DNA of 64,000 bases from positions 1 through 64,000 of the forward strand of contig JAAZMZ010000009.1 in NCBI GenBank assembly GCA_012798535.1, read 5' to 3'. The position numbers were made by a program, and so were the translations under genes. Shown here in pieces: positions 1 through 9,009 of this stretch (the stretch's first letter is position 1; the number at the start of each line of letters is the position of its first letter). The DNA comes from Leptolinea sp. GTDB taxonomy: Bacteria; Chloroflexota; Anaerolineae; Anaerolineales; Anaerolineaceae. A model generated the notes under the pieces. The model saw only the letters and a list, made by a program, of their open reading frames with translations, ran no database searches and was not told where the DNA came from.

Positions 1-49
1 GGACACCACAATTTTCAGTCGTGTGCTCTACCAACTGAGCTATCTCGGC
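1..49 (-). tRNA. tRNA-Phe (GAA), 5' part, cut by window edge
   Basis: Read on the minus strand from 49, the sequence gives a seven-base acceptor arm (GCCGAGA), a D arm GCTC/GAGC with an AGTTGGTA loop, and an anticodon stem CACGA/TTGTG enclosing CTGAAAA. The anticodon is GAA at 16-14, so the tRNA reads Phe codons. The variable region, T arm and 3' acceptor strand lie beyond base 1. Confidence 0.93.
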
Positions 50-59
50 AAGTGGGTGT

Positions 60-88
60 ATTCTACACGAGACATACATGTGTGTCAA
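60..88 (-). promoter_or_regulatory. Promoter of tRNA-Phe
   Basis: On the minus strand there is a perfect TTGACA at 88-83, a 17-base spacer and TAGAAT at 65-60. The -10 box ends about 10 bases before the tRNA 5' end at 49, as expected for a stable-RNA promoter of the housekeeping sigma factor. Confidence 0.8.
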
Positions 89-105
89 GAAAACTACAGT
101 TTGGA

Positions 106-1521
106 TTATTTTTGTCTTTTCCAGACACGTTTGAGGGCAGAAAGCATTTCACCGGCATGCTGGTAGCGGTTGGCCGGATCATTTTGCACGGCATGGTCGA
201 TGATCTCCGCGATGTCCGTGGGAATATCGGGATCGCGCGCCCGGACAGGGATGATCTCGCCGTTCAGGATCACATCCAGCGGGTCTTTTGAGTAGGAGAA
301 GTTGCGGGGGAATTCACCGGTCAGCAGGTTATACATGGTGGCTCCTAGCGCCCAGATATCTGTTTGCGGGCGGGCATATTTAAAATCCAACACCTGTTCC
401 CGGGGCGTGTATGGATAAGATCCGGCGGTCATTCCTGTAACCGTCATCCCGCTTAATCCATTTGAGATGAAACTTTTAGAAAGTCCAAAATCTGAAATTT
501 TTGTAATCAGGTTGTTGTTCAGAGTATTGAGCAGTATATTTTGCGGTTTAAGATTCCGGTGGACGTGGCCTTCATTGTGGGCATAGGTCAATGCTTCCAA
601 TACCTGAAGTGTGGAGAGTATGAGAAATTTCGGCTGAACTTTACCACCGCGCCGCAGATATTCTAAATTGCCCACATTGCAGTATTCCATGACAAAATAG
701 AATATTCCATTCTTGCAGCCTGATTCATAGAATTCCAGGAAATTGTGATGCTTGAGTTGGTGCACTTCGGTCGTCTCGGTCAGAAAGCGTTCCTGTACCG
801 CATCATCGACAGAAATCTTCGGAAGCATCAATTTCAAAGCGGCATGTTTTCCCGTTGGCCTGTGACTGATCAGATAGGTCGCGCCAAAGACACCGGCGCC
901 CAGGGTTTTAATGACGTCATAGTCGTTGAAATTGATAGGTTCTTCTCCAGAAAAGCCAGTCTGACTAACTCTTTTGGCCTCATCTACAGATTTGTGCATC
1001 GAGGACTTATCGGCTAGAAATTGTTGCAGGAGATCGAAGGGACTGGCTTCGGCGGTTTTTTGACAGCTTTCACAGATATATGTGCCACCACGGAAGGCGC
1101 CGATCTCGGTGGTAACGACCCGTCCACATTTCTGGCAGCGAACCGGACCGGTCGCCTGATCAGGTGTTTGGATGATGATCGTGAAATGAGTATCGCCGGT
1201 TTCGATCACATCACCGTTTTTCAGATCAACCCAGGGGTATTTGTGCCGGGTCAATGCTTCTTCGGGAGTCTCATCAACATCCCGGCCGCCCACTTTCCTT
1301 CCGTTTACATACGTTCCATTCAGGCTTCCCAGGTCCTGCAGACGGGCGTGCGGCGGATTCACCTCCAAAATGAAATGATGCCTGGAAAGATAATCATCAT
1401 CTTCGATGCACACGTTACAATCATCCAGGCGGCCGACCATGAAGGTATCATGGTCTTCGTACGCAAAGACCCGCTTCTTCCCTTTAACACCGGAAACATC
1501 GATGATCACTTTTGCGTTCAT
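106..1521 (-). CDS. FHA / zinc-ribbon / Ser-Thr kinase-like protein, probable pseudokinase
   Basis: 471 residues with three parts. An FHA domain (about 5-118) keeps the phosphothreonine-binding residues: GR at 30-31, SRHH at 46-49 and LNGTYVNG near 67-74. A CxxC...CxxC zinc ribbon follows (C129, C132, C150, C153). A protein-kinase fold covers about 201-468, with glycine loop GAGVFG, lysine K230 and DFG at 344-346. The catalytic loop reads HRN (321-323), not HRD, so the catalytic base Asp is Asn; the codon is AAT at 553-555. The motif is otherwise normal (LKPQN). I infer weak or no phosphotransfer and a scaffolding or sensing role, with FHA binding phosphothreonine on a partner. No transmembrane segment is seen. 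An AAAGG sits five bases before the ATG. The gene appears monocistronic. Confidence 0.9.
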   Translation of the reverse strand: MNAKVIIDVSGVKGKKRVFAYEDHDTFMVGRLDDCNVCIEDDDYLSRHHFILEVNPPHARLQDLGSLNGTYVNGRKVGGRDVDETPEEALTRHKYPWVDLKNGDVIETGDTHFTIIIQTPDQATGPVRCQKCGRVVTTEIGAFRGGTYICESCQKTAEASPFDLLQQFLADKSSMHKSVDEAKRVSQTGFSGEEPINFNDYDVIKTLGAGVFGATYLISHRPTGKHAALKLMLPKISVDDAVQERFLTETTEVHQLKHHNFLEFYESGCKNGIFYFVMEYCNVGNLEYLRRGGKVQPKFLILSTLQVLEALTYAHNEGHVHRNLKPQNILLNTLNNNLITKISDFGLSKSFISNGLSGMTVTGMTAGSYPYTPREQVLDFKYARPQTDIWALGATMYNLLTGEFPRNFSYSKDPLDVILNGEIIPVRARDPDIPTDIAEIIDHAVQNDPANRYQHAGEMLSALKRVWKRQK

Positions 1522-1795
1522 ACATACCTTTGTTTACAGAAGAGGCAGGGAGAACAGATAATGCGTTGATGATCCATGCCTTCAGCCGAGAACAGGAGTG
1601 ATGAGTTCTCTATTTGAATCTCATTTCAGGGAAAAAAAGAAAATAGACCTATGAATTTGCGATCATGAATATCTCGATGTCTTATACAATTATATAACGT
1701 TGGCACTTGAGTCACCATATCGGTGGTTTTCACTCTCGGCTTGAGATCATGTGCCGCATAATAACTGCAACTCACGGTCAAATCATGGAACTTCA
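1522..1795. other. Intergenic region, divergent promoter space
   Basis: 274 bases between the divergent pseudokinase and the PIG-V-like gene. A short antisense reading frame (1626-1832) has no ribosome binding site or recognisable product. I see no clear -35/-10 pair, RNA gene or repeat, but promoters for both flanking genes must lie here. Confidence 0.4.
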
Positions 1796-3049
1796 ATGAA
1801 CAAAAGCTGGATTTCATTTTCCGAAAAAACAAAAACCCGAAACTGTAAAAACCTGTGTGATTGGAAACGGCCGATCACCGCCGGTTTTCTGGGTTTTCTG
1901 TTCCTGCGATTATGGAGCTCTTTCGCACTGCTGTATCTCAGGGTGTACCCGCCGGATCTTGTTCCGTCTGATCTGGCGACCCGGATGGAGCAGGCACGCC
2001 TGGAGAACAATGGTTGGTTCAGCCAGTTGTTCCTGGCGCCCTGGTACCGCTGGGACACGGTGCATTATCTGGATATTGCCAGTCAGGGATACTTTAAAGA
2101 ATTCCTGTCAGTCTGGCCTCCACTTTATCCGGGCTTGATTCGTCTTCTTTCGGCAACCGGCATATCTTCTATTCTATCCGCGATCCTTATCAGCAATATC
2201 TGCGCCCTGCTGGTGATGATTTTGCTTTTCCGCATGAGTGAGGAAACCTTGCCGGGCAGCGGCGAAAATGTGGTCTTGTGCCTTGTAATCTACCCGCTGG
2301 CCTTCTTTCTCGTGGCTGCTTATACCGAATCGGTTTACCTGATTTTTAGCCTGGTTTCACTCTGGATGGCGCATAAAGGGCGATTCGCGTGGGCTGGCAT
2401 CTGGGCGCTGCTGGCGACGTTGACGCGTTTGCAGGGTGTCATCCTTGTGCTCCCGATTTTATTCGAAGGATACAGGCAGACGTGCGGTGTTCTGAATAGA
2501 AGAGAGCGATTTTTGACCTTTGCAAAGATTGTTTGTTTCGCATCTCTGCCTTTTCTGGCCGTGTTCGGTCACGCGCTTTTCGTGCATTTCATCCTCAACT
2601 ATGCCTGGCCGTGGGAATCGCTGGCAAAATACTGGGGGCAGCATACTGGCTTTCCATGGGAAGGTTTGATTGGCAATATCACAACCGTTTTGGGTTTTCG
2701 GAAAATCACCACACCTATCGTCCCACTGGCACAGGTTATTGACCTGGTTATGATCGTTTTCGCCATGATCAGTCTGATCTTGATATGGATTAAGAAGTCG
2801 CCCATCCCGCTGTCCTACCAGCTCTACGCCTGGATGGGTCTGGCTGTCATCCTGATAAAAGTGGATGATCTGGGTATACTGGTGAGCGCCTCCCGGTATG
2901 TTCTCTCTCTTTTCCCTGTTTTTATGTTCACCGGTTTTCTGCTGGGAAAAATGCCAGGCCGGTTTACTCGATCAGGATTGATCGTGATAGGGCTGGCTTT
3001 GCAGGGAATCCTCTTGATCTTCTTTGCCCGTTGGATTTGGATCGCCTGA
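1796..3049 (+). CDS. PIG-V-like integral membrane mannosyltransferase
   Basis: About 417 residues from ATG 1796; longer in-frame starts upstream lack a ribosome site and precede the conserved part. It is a multi-spanning membrane protein with about ten hydrophobic segments. The first large outer loop carries RWDTVHYL (residues 85-92), followed by a GYF and a WPPLYPG segment. This matches the PIG-V family pattern, in which an Asp in the RWD.HY motif is needed to transfer mannose from polyprenol-phosphate-mannose on the outer face of the membrane. The acceptor in bacteria is not known from sequence. A polyprenol-phosphate-mannose synthase gene lies at 8177-8899 and could supply the donor. PIG-V-like membership is well supported; the mannose donor is inferred. 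Confidence 0.75.
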   Translation: MNKSWISFSEKTKTRNCKNLCDWKRPITAGFLGFLFLRLWSSFALLYLRVYPPDLVPSDLATRMEQARLENNGWFSQLFLAPWYRWDTVHYLDIASQGYFKEFLSVWPPLYPGLIRLLSATGISSILSAILISNICALLVMILLFRMSEETLPGSGENVVLCLVIYPLAFFLVAAYTESVYLIFSLVSLWMAHKGRFAWAGIWALLATLTRLQGVILVLPILFEGYRQTCGVLNRRERFLTFAKIVCFASLPFLAVFGHALFVHFILNYAWPWESLAKYWGQHTGFPWEGLIGNITTVLGFRKITTPIVPLAQVIDLVMIVFAMISLILIWIKKSPIPLSYQLYAWMGLAVILIKVDDLGILVSASRYVLSLFPVFMFTGFLLGKMPGRFTRSGLIVIGLALQGILLIFFARWIWIA

Positions 3050-3165
3050 CCGTCGGTATGATATTGTTAGAAAATGGCAGGTTTGACTTTCATCCACAGC
3101 GTGGATAGAATCAATATGCTTCTTATCCGAAGTTGAACTGGTCTTGTTCCTGCAACGGATCCATC

Positions 3166-3807
3166 ATGCGCAAATGGAATAATAAATTCATCATTGGTCT
3201 AACGGGAAATATCGGGACAGGAAAAAGTGAGGTTCGGAAAATTCTTCAGTGCCTTGGCGCACTGGGAATTGATGCTGACCTGATCTCACGGCAGATCATG
3301 GAACCGAACGGGCGGGCATATTCACAGGTACTCGAGCATTTCGGGCCGGAATTCATGACACCTGATCAACGGCTGGATAGAGCCGCTCTGGCCAGTGTTG
3401 TATTCCACCAGCCGGAAAGACTCTCTGAATTGGAAGCAATCATCCATCCGCTTGTCAATGAAGAGGTGATCCGGATCATCGATGAAGCCACCGTGCCTGT
3501 GGTGGTAATTGAGGCGATCAAGTTAATCGAATCAGAACTGCGGAATCACTGTGATTCATTGTGGGTTACCAACGCCCCGCTCGATATCCGGATGGCGCGT
3601 CTGATCTTGTTCCGGGAGATGAATGAAACTGATGCACGCGCGCGCATTCAGGCACAGCCTTCCCAGGAAGAAAAACTTCAAATGGCCAATGTCATTATTC
3701 AGAATGATGGAACCCTGGAAGACCTTCTGCTGCAGGTAAAACACGCCTGGGAGGTTGAGGTGCCCGAATCATTCCGACTGGCTATTCAGGAACAGAATCG
3801 TGTCTGA
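3166..3807 (+). CDS. coaE: Dephospho-CoA kinase
   Basis: 213 residues from ATG 3166, which brings it to the usual length of about 200; an earlier in-frame start at 3133 adds 11 unmatched residues. The P-loop GNIGTGKS is at 14-21, followed by the CoaE signature DADLISRQ and the HP segment (IIHPLV) of the substrate lid. The enzyme phosphorylates the 3'-hydroxyl of dephospho-CoA with ATP, the last step of CoA synthesis in the cytosol. It ends inside the start of cdaA (8-base overlap), so the two are translationally coupled. The pantothenate genes panB, panE and panC, which feed the same pathway, are at 14.4-17.0 kb. Confidence 0.92.
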   Translation: MRKWNNKFIIGLTGNIGTGKSEVRKILQCLGALGIDADLISRQIMEPNGRAYSQVLEHFGPEFMTPDQRLDRAALASVVFHQPERLSELEAIIHPLVNEEVIRIIDEATVPVVVIEAIKLIESELRNHCDSLWVTNAPLDIRMARLILFREMNETDARARIQAQPSQEEKLQMANVIIQNDGTLEDLLLQVKHAWEVEVPESFRLAIQEQNRV

Positions 3808-4684
3808 ATTTCTCAGCCAGATCCTTTTTCTATTTCAGCGGTTGACCTGGCTGAGTCTGATCGACCTGTCTCTGGTTACCCTGATTTTCTTTGCCATCCT
3901 CCTGGTTATCCGAGACACCCAGGCAGTCACCCTGCTGCGCGGTGTTGTCCTGATCATTATCGTGATCAGTCTGATGACCAGCCTGGTGAACCTGCCGGCT
4001 TTTTCATGGCTGATCAAAAACGCGCTGCCGGCTCTGCTACTTTCCATTCCCGTGATTTTTGCGCCGGAGATCCGCCGGGGGCTCGAGAAACTCGGGCGGG
4101 CCGGAGGCGGGTCTCGGACGTTCTCACAGCAAACCTCTGAAAGCGAAGGGACCCTCAAACTGACCGTCAAAGCTGTGGCCACCGCCTGTGCCCGGTTATC
4201 CGCGCGGCAGCATGGCGCCTTGATCATTCTTCAACGGGGAGATACATTGCGCGATTACGTGCAAACCGGTGTGGTGCTCAACTCAAGAGTATCCGCGGAA
4301 GTGCTCATGCAGATTTTTTATCCCAATACCCCGCTGCACGATGGTGCCGTGATCATATCCAACAACCTGATCGTGGCGGCGGCCTGTGTCATGCCTTTAT
4401 CTGCCTCGGGAATATTGAACCGAACACCTGACCGCCAGATGGGATTGCGGCATCGCGCTGCACTGGGAATATCAGAGGCCAGCGATGCAGTCGCCGTGGT
4501 CGTTTCGGAGGAAACCGGATCGATTTCCATCGCGCACGGCGGGCGTATGATTCGCCGCCTGGATAGTGAACGGTTGGAAAATATCCTGATAGCTTTTTAC
4601 CGACCGGAAGAAACCACTTCGCAGGTGTCCGGCTGGTTGAAACGCGTGCTGCGCATCCCTTCCATGCGCCAACCGGAGGATTGA
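3800..4684 (+). CDS. cdaA: Diadenylate cyclase CdaA/DacA (DisA_N domain)
   Basis: 294 residues from GTG 3800. AGGA at 3788-3791 is eight bases upstream, and the start overlaps coaE by 8 bases. Three hydrophobic helices (about 20-95) anchor the protein. The cytosolic DisA_N domain (about 105-265) carries DGA at 181-183 and RHR at 217-219, the two motifs that bind ATP and catalyse fusion of two ATP into c-di-AMP. This is the CdaA architecture typical of Firmicutes, with the regulator cdaR (YbbR) following as usual; the glmM that often comes third is replaced by der. In known systems c-di-AMP restrains potassium uptake. A kimA-like transporter and two RCK proteins are at 17.2-20.5 kb. Confidence 0.94.
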   Translation: MSEFLSQILFLFQRLTWLSLIDLSLVTLIFFAILLVIRDTQAVTLLRGVVLIIIVISLMTSLVNLPAFSWLIKNALPALLLSIPVIFAPEIRRGLEKLGRAGGGSRTFSQQTSESEGTLKLTVKAVATACARLSARQHGALIILQRGDTLRDYVQTGVVLNSRVSAEVLMQIFYPNTPLHDGAVIISNNLIVAAACVMPLSASGILNRTPDRQMGLRHRAALGISEASDAVAVVVSEETGSISIAHGGRMIRRLDSERLENILIAFYRPEETTSQVSGWLKRVLRIPSMRQPED

Positions 4685-4691
4685 ACCTGCC

Positions 4692-5921
4692 ATGCTGCAA
4701 AAGATCACGCATTACATTCCTTCGTTCCTCCTGGCGTTGGCTCTTTCCATCGCGGTCTGGATTCTGGCCATAACTGCTGAAGATCCGGCGGAAGTACGCG
4801 CTTACCCCTACCCGGTGAATATTGAATTCATCGGACAGGATCCGGCTTTCCTCTTGACGAATGAACCGGCAAAAACCCTTACCCTGAATTTACGCGCCCC
4901 CCGGTCCATCTGGACGAATCTGTTGACAGACCGCACGTCTGTGCGCGCGATCGTCGATCTGACCGGTCTTTCTGCCGGCCCGCACACTATTCCGGTACAG
5001 CTTCAGATCGTTCAAAGACCGGTGGAAATCGTCAGTTTTTCTCCTTCCAATGTGGAGGTTATCCTAGAACCGCTGCTCAATCGTTCCCTTGATATTACTC
5101 TGGAGGTTCGGGGCGATCCGGCCGTGGGATTTCGGGCGGATACCCCGGTGATGAATAAGACAAGCACAACTATCACCGGACCTGAGTCAAGAGTCAAACG
5201 GGTACAGGAAGTACGAGCGATTCTGGATCAATCTCAGGCGCATGAAGATATCGTGCAAATGGTCACACTGCAGGCGTTGGACAACAATGAACTGCCTGTA
5301 AGCGGCGTCACCATCAATCCGGATCGGATTCAGGTGACCGAGAAGATCATCCAGAGAGGTGGTTACCGGAATGTCGTGGTAAAAGTGGATACCGACGGCA
5401 ATCTGGCCAATGGTTACCGGCTGACCAATATCTCCGCCTATCCACCTTCCGTCACAGTGTTTTCTACAGATCCCAAGATAGTAGACAGTCTGCCAGGGTA
5501 TGTGCGAACTGCTCCAATCGATCTGTCGGGATTGAAAGACGATAAGGAAATCCGGGCTTCATTGAATCTACCGCCGGGTGTGTCCATTGTGGGCGAACAG
5601 ACCGTCAATGTTCAGGTTGGTGTCTCCACGATTGAAAGCAGCTTGACATTGAACGGCATGTTCGTTAACGTGAATGGTGTCGATCCTGATCTGTCTGCCA
5701 GGGTATCTCCGGAATTCGTGGATGTGATCATTTCCGGTCCGATGCCGCTGCTGGATACGTTGAAAGCCAGTGATGTGCGGGTTTATGTGGATATGAGCGA
5801 CGATCCTGAAGGCACCTACCAGAGGACACCACAGGTTGAGATCAAGATTCCGGAACTGCGGCTTCAGTCTCTAATCCCCGGGTCGATTGAAATCGTATTA
5901 ACGAGTAAAATCAAACCTTAA
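4692..5921 (+). CDS. cdaR: CdaR-like YbbR-domain protein
   Basis: 409 residues. One N-terminal membrane helix (about 10-28, FLLALALSIAVWILAI) is followed by an extracytoplasmic region of four YbbR-type beta repeats of about 75-85 residues. These are recognisable by recurring patterns of the kind L.LRAP, V.L.GLSAGPHTIPV and SP..V.V.L. CdaR proteins bind CdaA in the membrane and modulate c-di-AMP synthesis. It begins seven bases after cdaA and shares its operon, which supports the pairing. The exact effect, activation or inhibition, cannot be read from sequence. Confidence 0.88.
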   Translation: MLQKITHYIPSFLLALALSIAVWILAITAEDPAEVRAYPYPVNIEFIGQDPAFLLTNEPAKTLTLNLRAPRSIWTNLLTDRTSVRAIVDLTGLSAGPHTIPVQLQIVQRPVEIVSFSPSNVEVILEPLLNRSLDITLEVRGDPAVGFRADTPVMNKTSTTITGPESRVKRVQEVRAILDQSQAHEDIVQMVTLQALDNNELPVSGVTINPDRIQVTEKIIQRGGYRNVVVKVDTDGNLANGYRLTNISAYPPSVTVFSTDPKIVDSLPGYVRTAPIDLSGLKDDKEIRASLNLPPGVSIVGEQTVNVQVGVSTIESSLTLNGMFVNVNGVDPDLSARVSPEFVDVIISGPMPLLDTLKASDVRVYVDMSDDPEGTYQRTPQVEIKIPELRLQSLIPGSIEIVLTSKIKP

Positions 5922-5945
5922 GATTTAATTGATTGAAGGTTACGC

Positions 5946-7307
5946 ATGACTAAACCCATAGTTGCCCTGGTGGGACGGCCCAATGTGGGCAAGAGCACCC
6001 TTTTTAATCGTTTTTCCGGCGAACCCCGCGCCATAGTGGATGATATACCGGGGACCACACGGGATCGTCTGTTTGGTGAATCCTCGTGGAATGGTATTTC
6101 CTTTGATATGATCGATACCGGGGGCATTGATCCCTCCAGTTCCCGCAGCGATCCTTTATCCATTGGTTCGGCAGACTACGTCAGACAGATCCGCTCGCAG
6201 GCTGAAATTGCTGTTCAGGAAGCGGACGTTATCTTGTTTGTGACCGACGCGACAACGGGAGTGACGCCTGCCGATAAAGAAGTGGCGGAAATGCTGCGCC
6301 GCAGTCAAAAAGAAGTGAACGGCCGTTTCATGCCGCCGGTACTGCTGGTGGTGAACAAAGCCGATTCTTCCGGTCTGCGTTCCAACGCAGTAGATTTTCA
6401 TGAACTGGGGATGGGCGAACCGTACCCTGTTTCCGCTTTGCACGGCACGGGAACGGGAGATCTGCTGGACGCTGTGGTACGTGAATTTCCTGAAGGTACC
6501 GAAGAGGAAGAGGACGATTCTATTAAAATTGCCATCGTCGGCAAACCGAATGTCGGGAAGTCCAGTCTGTTGAATCGCCTGGCAGGTGAAGAACGGGCGA
6601 TTGTCAGCCCGATAGCCGGAACGACCCGGGATGCCATCGATACCCGGTTTGATTACAATGGTATTCAGGTAACCCTGATTGATACCGCGGGTATTCGCAA
6701 GCGGGGAAAAGTGGAACCCGGCGTCGAAAAATTCAGTGTGATTCGTTCCATGCGTGCCATTGAGCGCGCGGATGTTGCCATTCTGGTGTTGGACGCGACT
6801 GAAGGCCTCAGCGCGCAAGACGCGCACATCGCCGGCTACATTCTGGAAGCCTGGAAGAGCGCGGTTGTGGTGGTAAACAAGTGGGATGCCGTGGAGAAAG
6901 ATACGTATACGATGGCGCAATATACGGCGCGCATCCGAGAAGACCTGAAATTCATGGATTACGTGCCCATCCTATTCATCTCTGCAAAAACCAATCAGCG
7001 GGTCGATCAGGTAATGCCCATGGTGATTCGTGTGCAAGAAGAACGGCTGGCACGCCTGACAACCTCTCAGTTAAATAAGATCATCCAATCCGCGCAGGAT
7101 GCGCACGCCTCACCGGCTCACAAAGGCCGGTCTCTACGCATGTATTACGGTACGCAGGTGCGCAGTGATCCTCCGACCTTTCTGATCTATGTGAATGATC
7201 CAACTCTGGCGCATTTCACGTACATTCGATACCTGGAAAATTCCATTCGAAAAGAATATGAATTCATTGGCACACCCATCCGGGTAATCTTACGGCCTCG
7301 CAGATAA
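5946..7307 (+). CDS. der: Ribosome-assembly GTPase Der (EngA)
   Basis: 453 residues with the tandem GTPase layout unique to Der. The first G domain has GRPNVGKST at 10-18, DTGG at 57-60 and NKAD at 137-140; the second has GKPNVGKSS at 199-207, DTAG and NKWD. A C-terminal KH-like domain follows. Der binds the 50S subunit and is needed for its maturation. It is the last gene of the coaE-cdaA-cdaR-der run and is followed at once by an intrinsic terminator. The start at 5946 is 24 bases after cdaR, with GAAGG upstream. Confidence 0.96.
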   Translation: MTKPIVALVGRPNVGKSTLFNRFSGEPRAIVDDIPGTTRDRLFGESSWNGISFDMIDTGGIDPSSSRSDPLSIGSADYVRQIRSQAEIAVQEADVILFVTDATTGVTPADKEVAEMLRRSQKEVNGRFMPPVLLVVNKADSSGLRSNAVDFHELGMGEPYPVSALHGTGTGDLLDAVVREFPEGTEEEEDDSIKIAIVGKPNVGKSSLLNRLAGEERAIVSPIAGTTRDAIDTRFDYNGIQVTLIDTAGIRKRGKVEPGVEKFSVIRSMRAIERADVAILVLDATEGLSAQDAHIAGYILEAWKSAVVVVNKWDAVEKDTYTMAQYTARIREDLKFMDYVPILFISAKTNQRVDQVMPMVIRVQEERLARLTTSQLNKIIQSAQDAHASPAHKGRSLRMYYGTQVRSDPPTFLIYVNDPTLAHFTYIRYLENSIRKEYEFIGTPIRVILRPRR

Positions 7308-7313
7308 ACACTT

Positions 7314-7352
7314 CAGCACCCGATGAATTCACCGGGTGCTGATTTTCATTTT
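7314..7352 (+). terminator. Intrinsic terminator after der
   Basis: A nine-base-pair stem, CAGCACCCG (7314-7322) with CGGGTGCTG (7333-7341), has a ten-base loop and is followed by ATTTTCATTTT. It ends the coaE-cdaA-cdaR-der transcript and may also stop the convergent deoC message. Confidence 0.85.
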
Positions 7353-7384
7353 ACGGGAAAAACAAAAAACCTCTGGGAATGAGA

Positions 7385-8074
7385 TCAGTAACCGCTCTTG
7401 ATCTCAACACCTTCCATGATCTTCACTCCACCACTGGTGCCAATTCGGGTGGCACCGGCTTCGATCATGGCCAGAACATCTTCCCGGGTGCGAACACCGC
7501 CAGCCGCTTTCACACCGATATCCGGACCTACAGTCTTCCGCATTAATGCCACATCCGCAATGGTGGCACCGGCTGAGTTAAAACCGGTGGATGTTTTCAC
7601 AAAATCGGCTCCGGCTTCTTTGCTCAACTGGCAGGCTTTAACCTTTTCTTCTTCTGTCAGCAGGCAGGTTTCAATGATGACTTTTACAATGGCATTACGG
7701 ACATGGGCGGCTTTAACCACAGCCTGAATATCCTCTTTGACCAGTTTGAAATTCTGGGATTTCATGGCGCCCACATTCATCACCATGTCAATTTCCTGCG
7801 CTCCGGCGGCCAGTGCCTGCTCTGTTTCGAAGGCTTTCACGGACGGCAGGGTGGCCCCCAGCGGAAATCCCACCACACTGCTGATTTTCACGTCTGTTCC
7901 TTTCAAAGCGCGAGAACATTCCGCCACGTAAGCAGGATTCACACAAACCGCCGCAAATTTGAATTTCGCGGCTTCAGCGCACAATTTTTTGATCTGTTCA
8001 ATGGAGGCTTCCGGTTTTAATAAGGTGTGATCGATATATCGGGCAATTTGAGCCGAACTTAATTCAAGCGTCAT
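7385..8074 (-). CDS. deoC: Deoxyribose-phosphate aldolase
   Basis: 229 residues, full length for the short DeoC type. The Schiff-base lysine is K160 in DFVKTSTGF; the proton-relay residues match D96 (EIDMVMN) and K189 ([10 protein letters not shown]). It splits 2-deoxyribose-5-phosphate to glyceraldehyde-3-phosphate and acetaldehyde. It stands alone with its own strong promoter. The phosphorylases that would generate its precursor (pyrimidine phosphorylase at 24.2 kb and purine nucleoside phosphorylase at 38.0 kb) are unlinked but in this window. No phosphopentomutase is seen here. Confidence 0.95.
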   Translation of the reverse strand: MTLELSSAQIARYIDHTLLKPEASIEQIKKLCAEAAKFKFAAVCVNPAYVAECSRALKGTDVKISSVVGFPLGATLPSVKAFETEQALAAGAQEIDMVMNVGAMKSQNFKLVKEDIQAVVKAAHVRNAIVKVIIETCLLTEEEKVKACQLSKEAGADFVKTSTGFNSAGATIADVALMRKTVGPDIGVKAAGGVRTREDVLAMIEAGATRIGTSGGVKIMEGVEIKSGY

Positions 8075-8106
8075 TTTCTGTTCCTCGGAATAGTAATTGT
8101 GAATTC

Positions 8107-8135
8107 ATTCTATCTCTCACAGAAAACTGTGTCAA
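8107..8135 (-). promoter_or_regulatory. Promoter of deoC
   Basis: Minus strand TTGACA (8135-8130), a 17-base spacer, then TAGAAT (8112-8107), about 33 bases before the deoC ATG. Both boxes are identical to those of the tRNA-Phe promoter. Confidence 0.8.
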
Positions 8136-8142
8136 TTTTCGA

Positions 8143-8175
8143 AAAAACCTCCATCGAGGAGGTTTTTCGTTTTCG
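8143..8175 (-). terminator. Intrinsic terminator of the glycosyltransferase gene
   Basis: AAAAACCTCC (8143-8152), loop ATCGA, GGAGGTTTTT (8158-8167). Read on the minus strand the stem is followed by a T tract, just after the stop of the 8177-8899 gene. On the plus strand it is also followed by a T-rich run. Confidence 0.8.
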
Positions 8176-8176
8176 T

Positions 8177-8899
8177 TTATTTTTGCAGATTACGATACAT
8201 GAATAACAATTGCCAGACGCGGATGGCCGCTTCGATCTGGATTCGAAAGGACATTTTTGACTGTCCCCAGCGGCGGTCTGCGAAATAGATGGGGACTTCT
8301 TTGAAATGAAAACCGAGTTTTGAGGCCACATAGGCCATTTCGACCTGGAAGATGTACCCGTTGGACTTAATGCGTTCCAACGGCATGGCTTTTAACGTGC
8401 TGGCTTTCCAAATGCGGTACCCGCCGGTCACATCCTGGAGTGACATGCCGAGAATGGTACGGGCGTAGAAATTGCCGAAACCTGAAAGTGCTTTCCGCCA
8501 TAACGGCCAGCGTTCGTCCAGTTTCCCTCCGGGAACATACCGGGAACCCAGTGCCATATCGCAGCTTTCCAGCGTTTGGAGCAGATCGACGATTTTTTCA
8601 AAAGGGTGGGAAAAATCCGCGTCCATCTGACCGACGGCTTCCGCGCCGTTTTTCATGGCCATCTGGAAACCCTGAATGTAGGCGCTGCCCAGACCCTGTT
8701 TACCTGTCCGGTGAAGAACCATCACCCGGCCGTTGAATTTCTTTCCCAGGTTTTCCGCGATCTCTCCGGTTCCGTCAGGACTGTTGTCATCGACGACCAG
8801 AATGGACAGATCCGGCACGGGCAGTGATAGGACTTTTTCTACCAGAACAGGCAGGTTCTCGGCTTCATTAAAAGTGGGGATAACGATAGTTGTTTTCAT
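8177..8899 (-). CDS. Family 2 glycosyltransferase, polyprenol-phosphate-mannose synthase type
   Basis: 240 residues. The N-terminal pattern VIPTFNEAENLP, the VVDDNSPDGT nucleotide-binding segment, QMDADFSHP (the DxD metal site) and the VTGGYRIWK and WGQSKM stretches are those of dolichol/polyprenol-phosphate mannosyltransferases (DPM1, Ppm1). There is no C-terminal membrane domain, as in soluble DPM1. The enzyme moves mannose (or a related hexose) from GDP-sugar to a polyprenol phosphate on the cytosolic membrane face. Possible users of the product are the PIG-V-like and GT39 proteins at 1.8 and 29.0 kb. The exact sugar is not proven by sequence. It has its own promoter and terminator. Confidence 0.88.
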   Translation of the reverse strand: MKTTIVIPTFNEAENLPVLVEKVLSLPVPDLSILVVDDNSPDGTGEIAENLGKKFNGRVMVLHRTGKQGLGSAYIQGFQMAMKNGAEAVGQMDADFSHPFEKIVDLLQTLESCDMALGSRYVPGGKLDERWPLWRKALSGFGNFYARTILGMSLQDVTGGYRIWKASTLKAMPLERIKSNGYIFQVEMAYVASKLGFHFKEVPIYFADRRWGQSKMSFRIQIEAAIRVWQLLFMYRNLQK

Positions 8900-8943
8900 G
8901 GATGATCCAGATTTATTCCATGGTGAATTTACAAAGTGTCACT

Positions 8944-8972
8944 ACTCTATCACAGCGAAATGGGAGTGTCAA
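8944..8972 (-). promoter_or_regulatory. Promoter of the family 2 glycosyltransferase
   Basis: Minus strand TTGACA (8972-8967), a 17-base spacer, TAGAGT (8949-8944), about 45 bases before the ATG at 8899. Confidence 0.75.
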
Positions 8973-9009
8973 GAAACCTCTTTCTCATCAGGTCTTTTAT
9001 AATTGAGAA

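Noticed and set aside
1021-1569. Plus-strand reading frame of 182 codons opposite the pseudokinase
   Set aside because: It mirrors the FHA and zinc-ribbon coding sequence and has no recognisable domain.
6156-6920. Long minus-strand reading frame of 254 codons opposite der
   Set aside because: It is the antisense shadow of der; no ribosome site, and the opposite frame encodes complete GTPase motifs.
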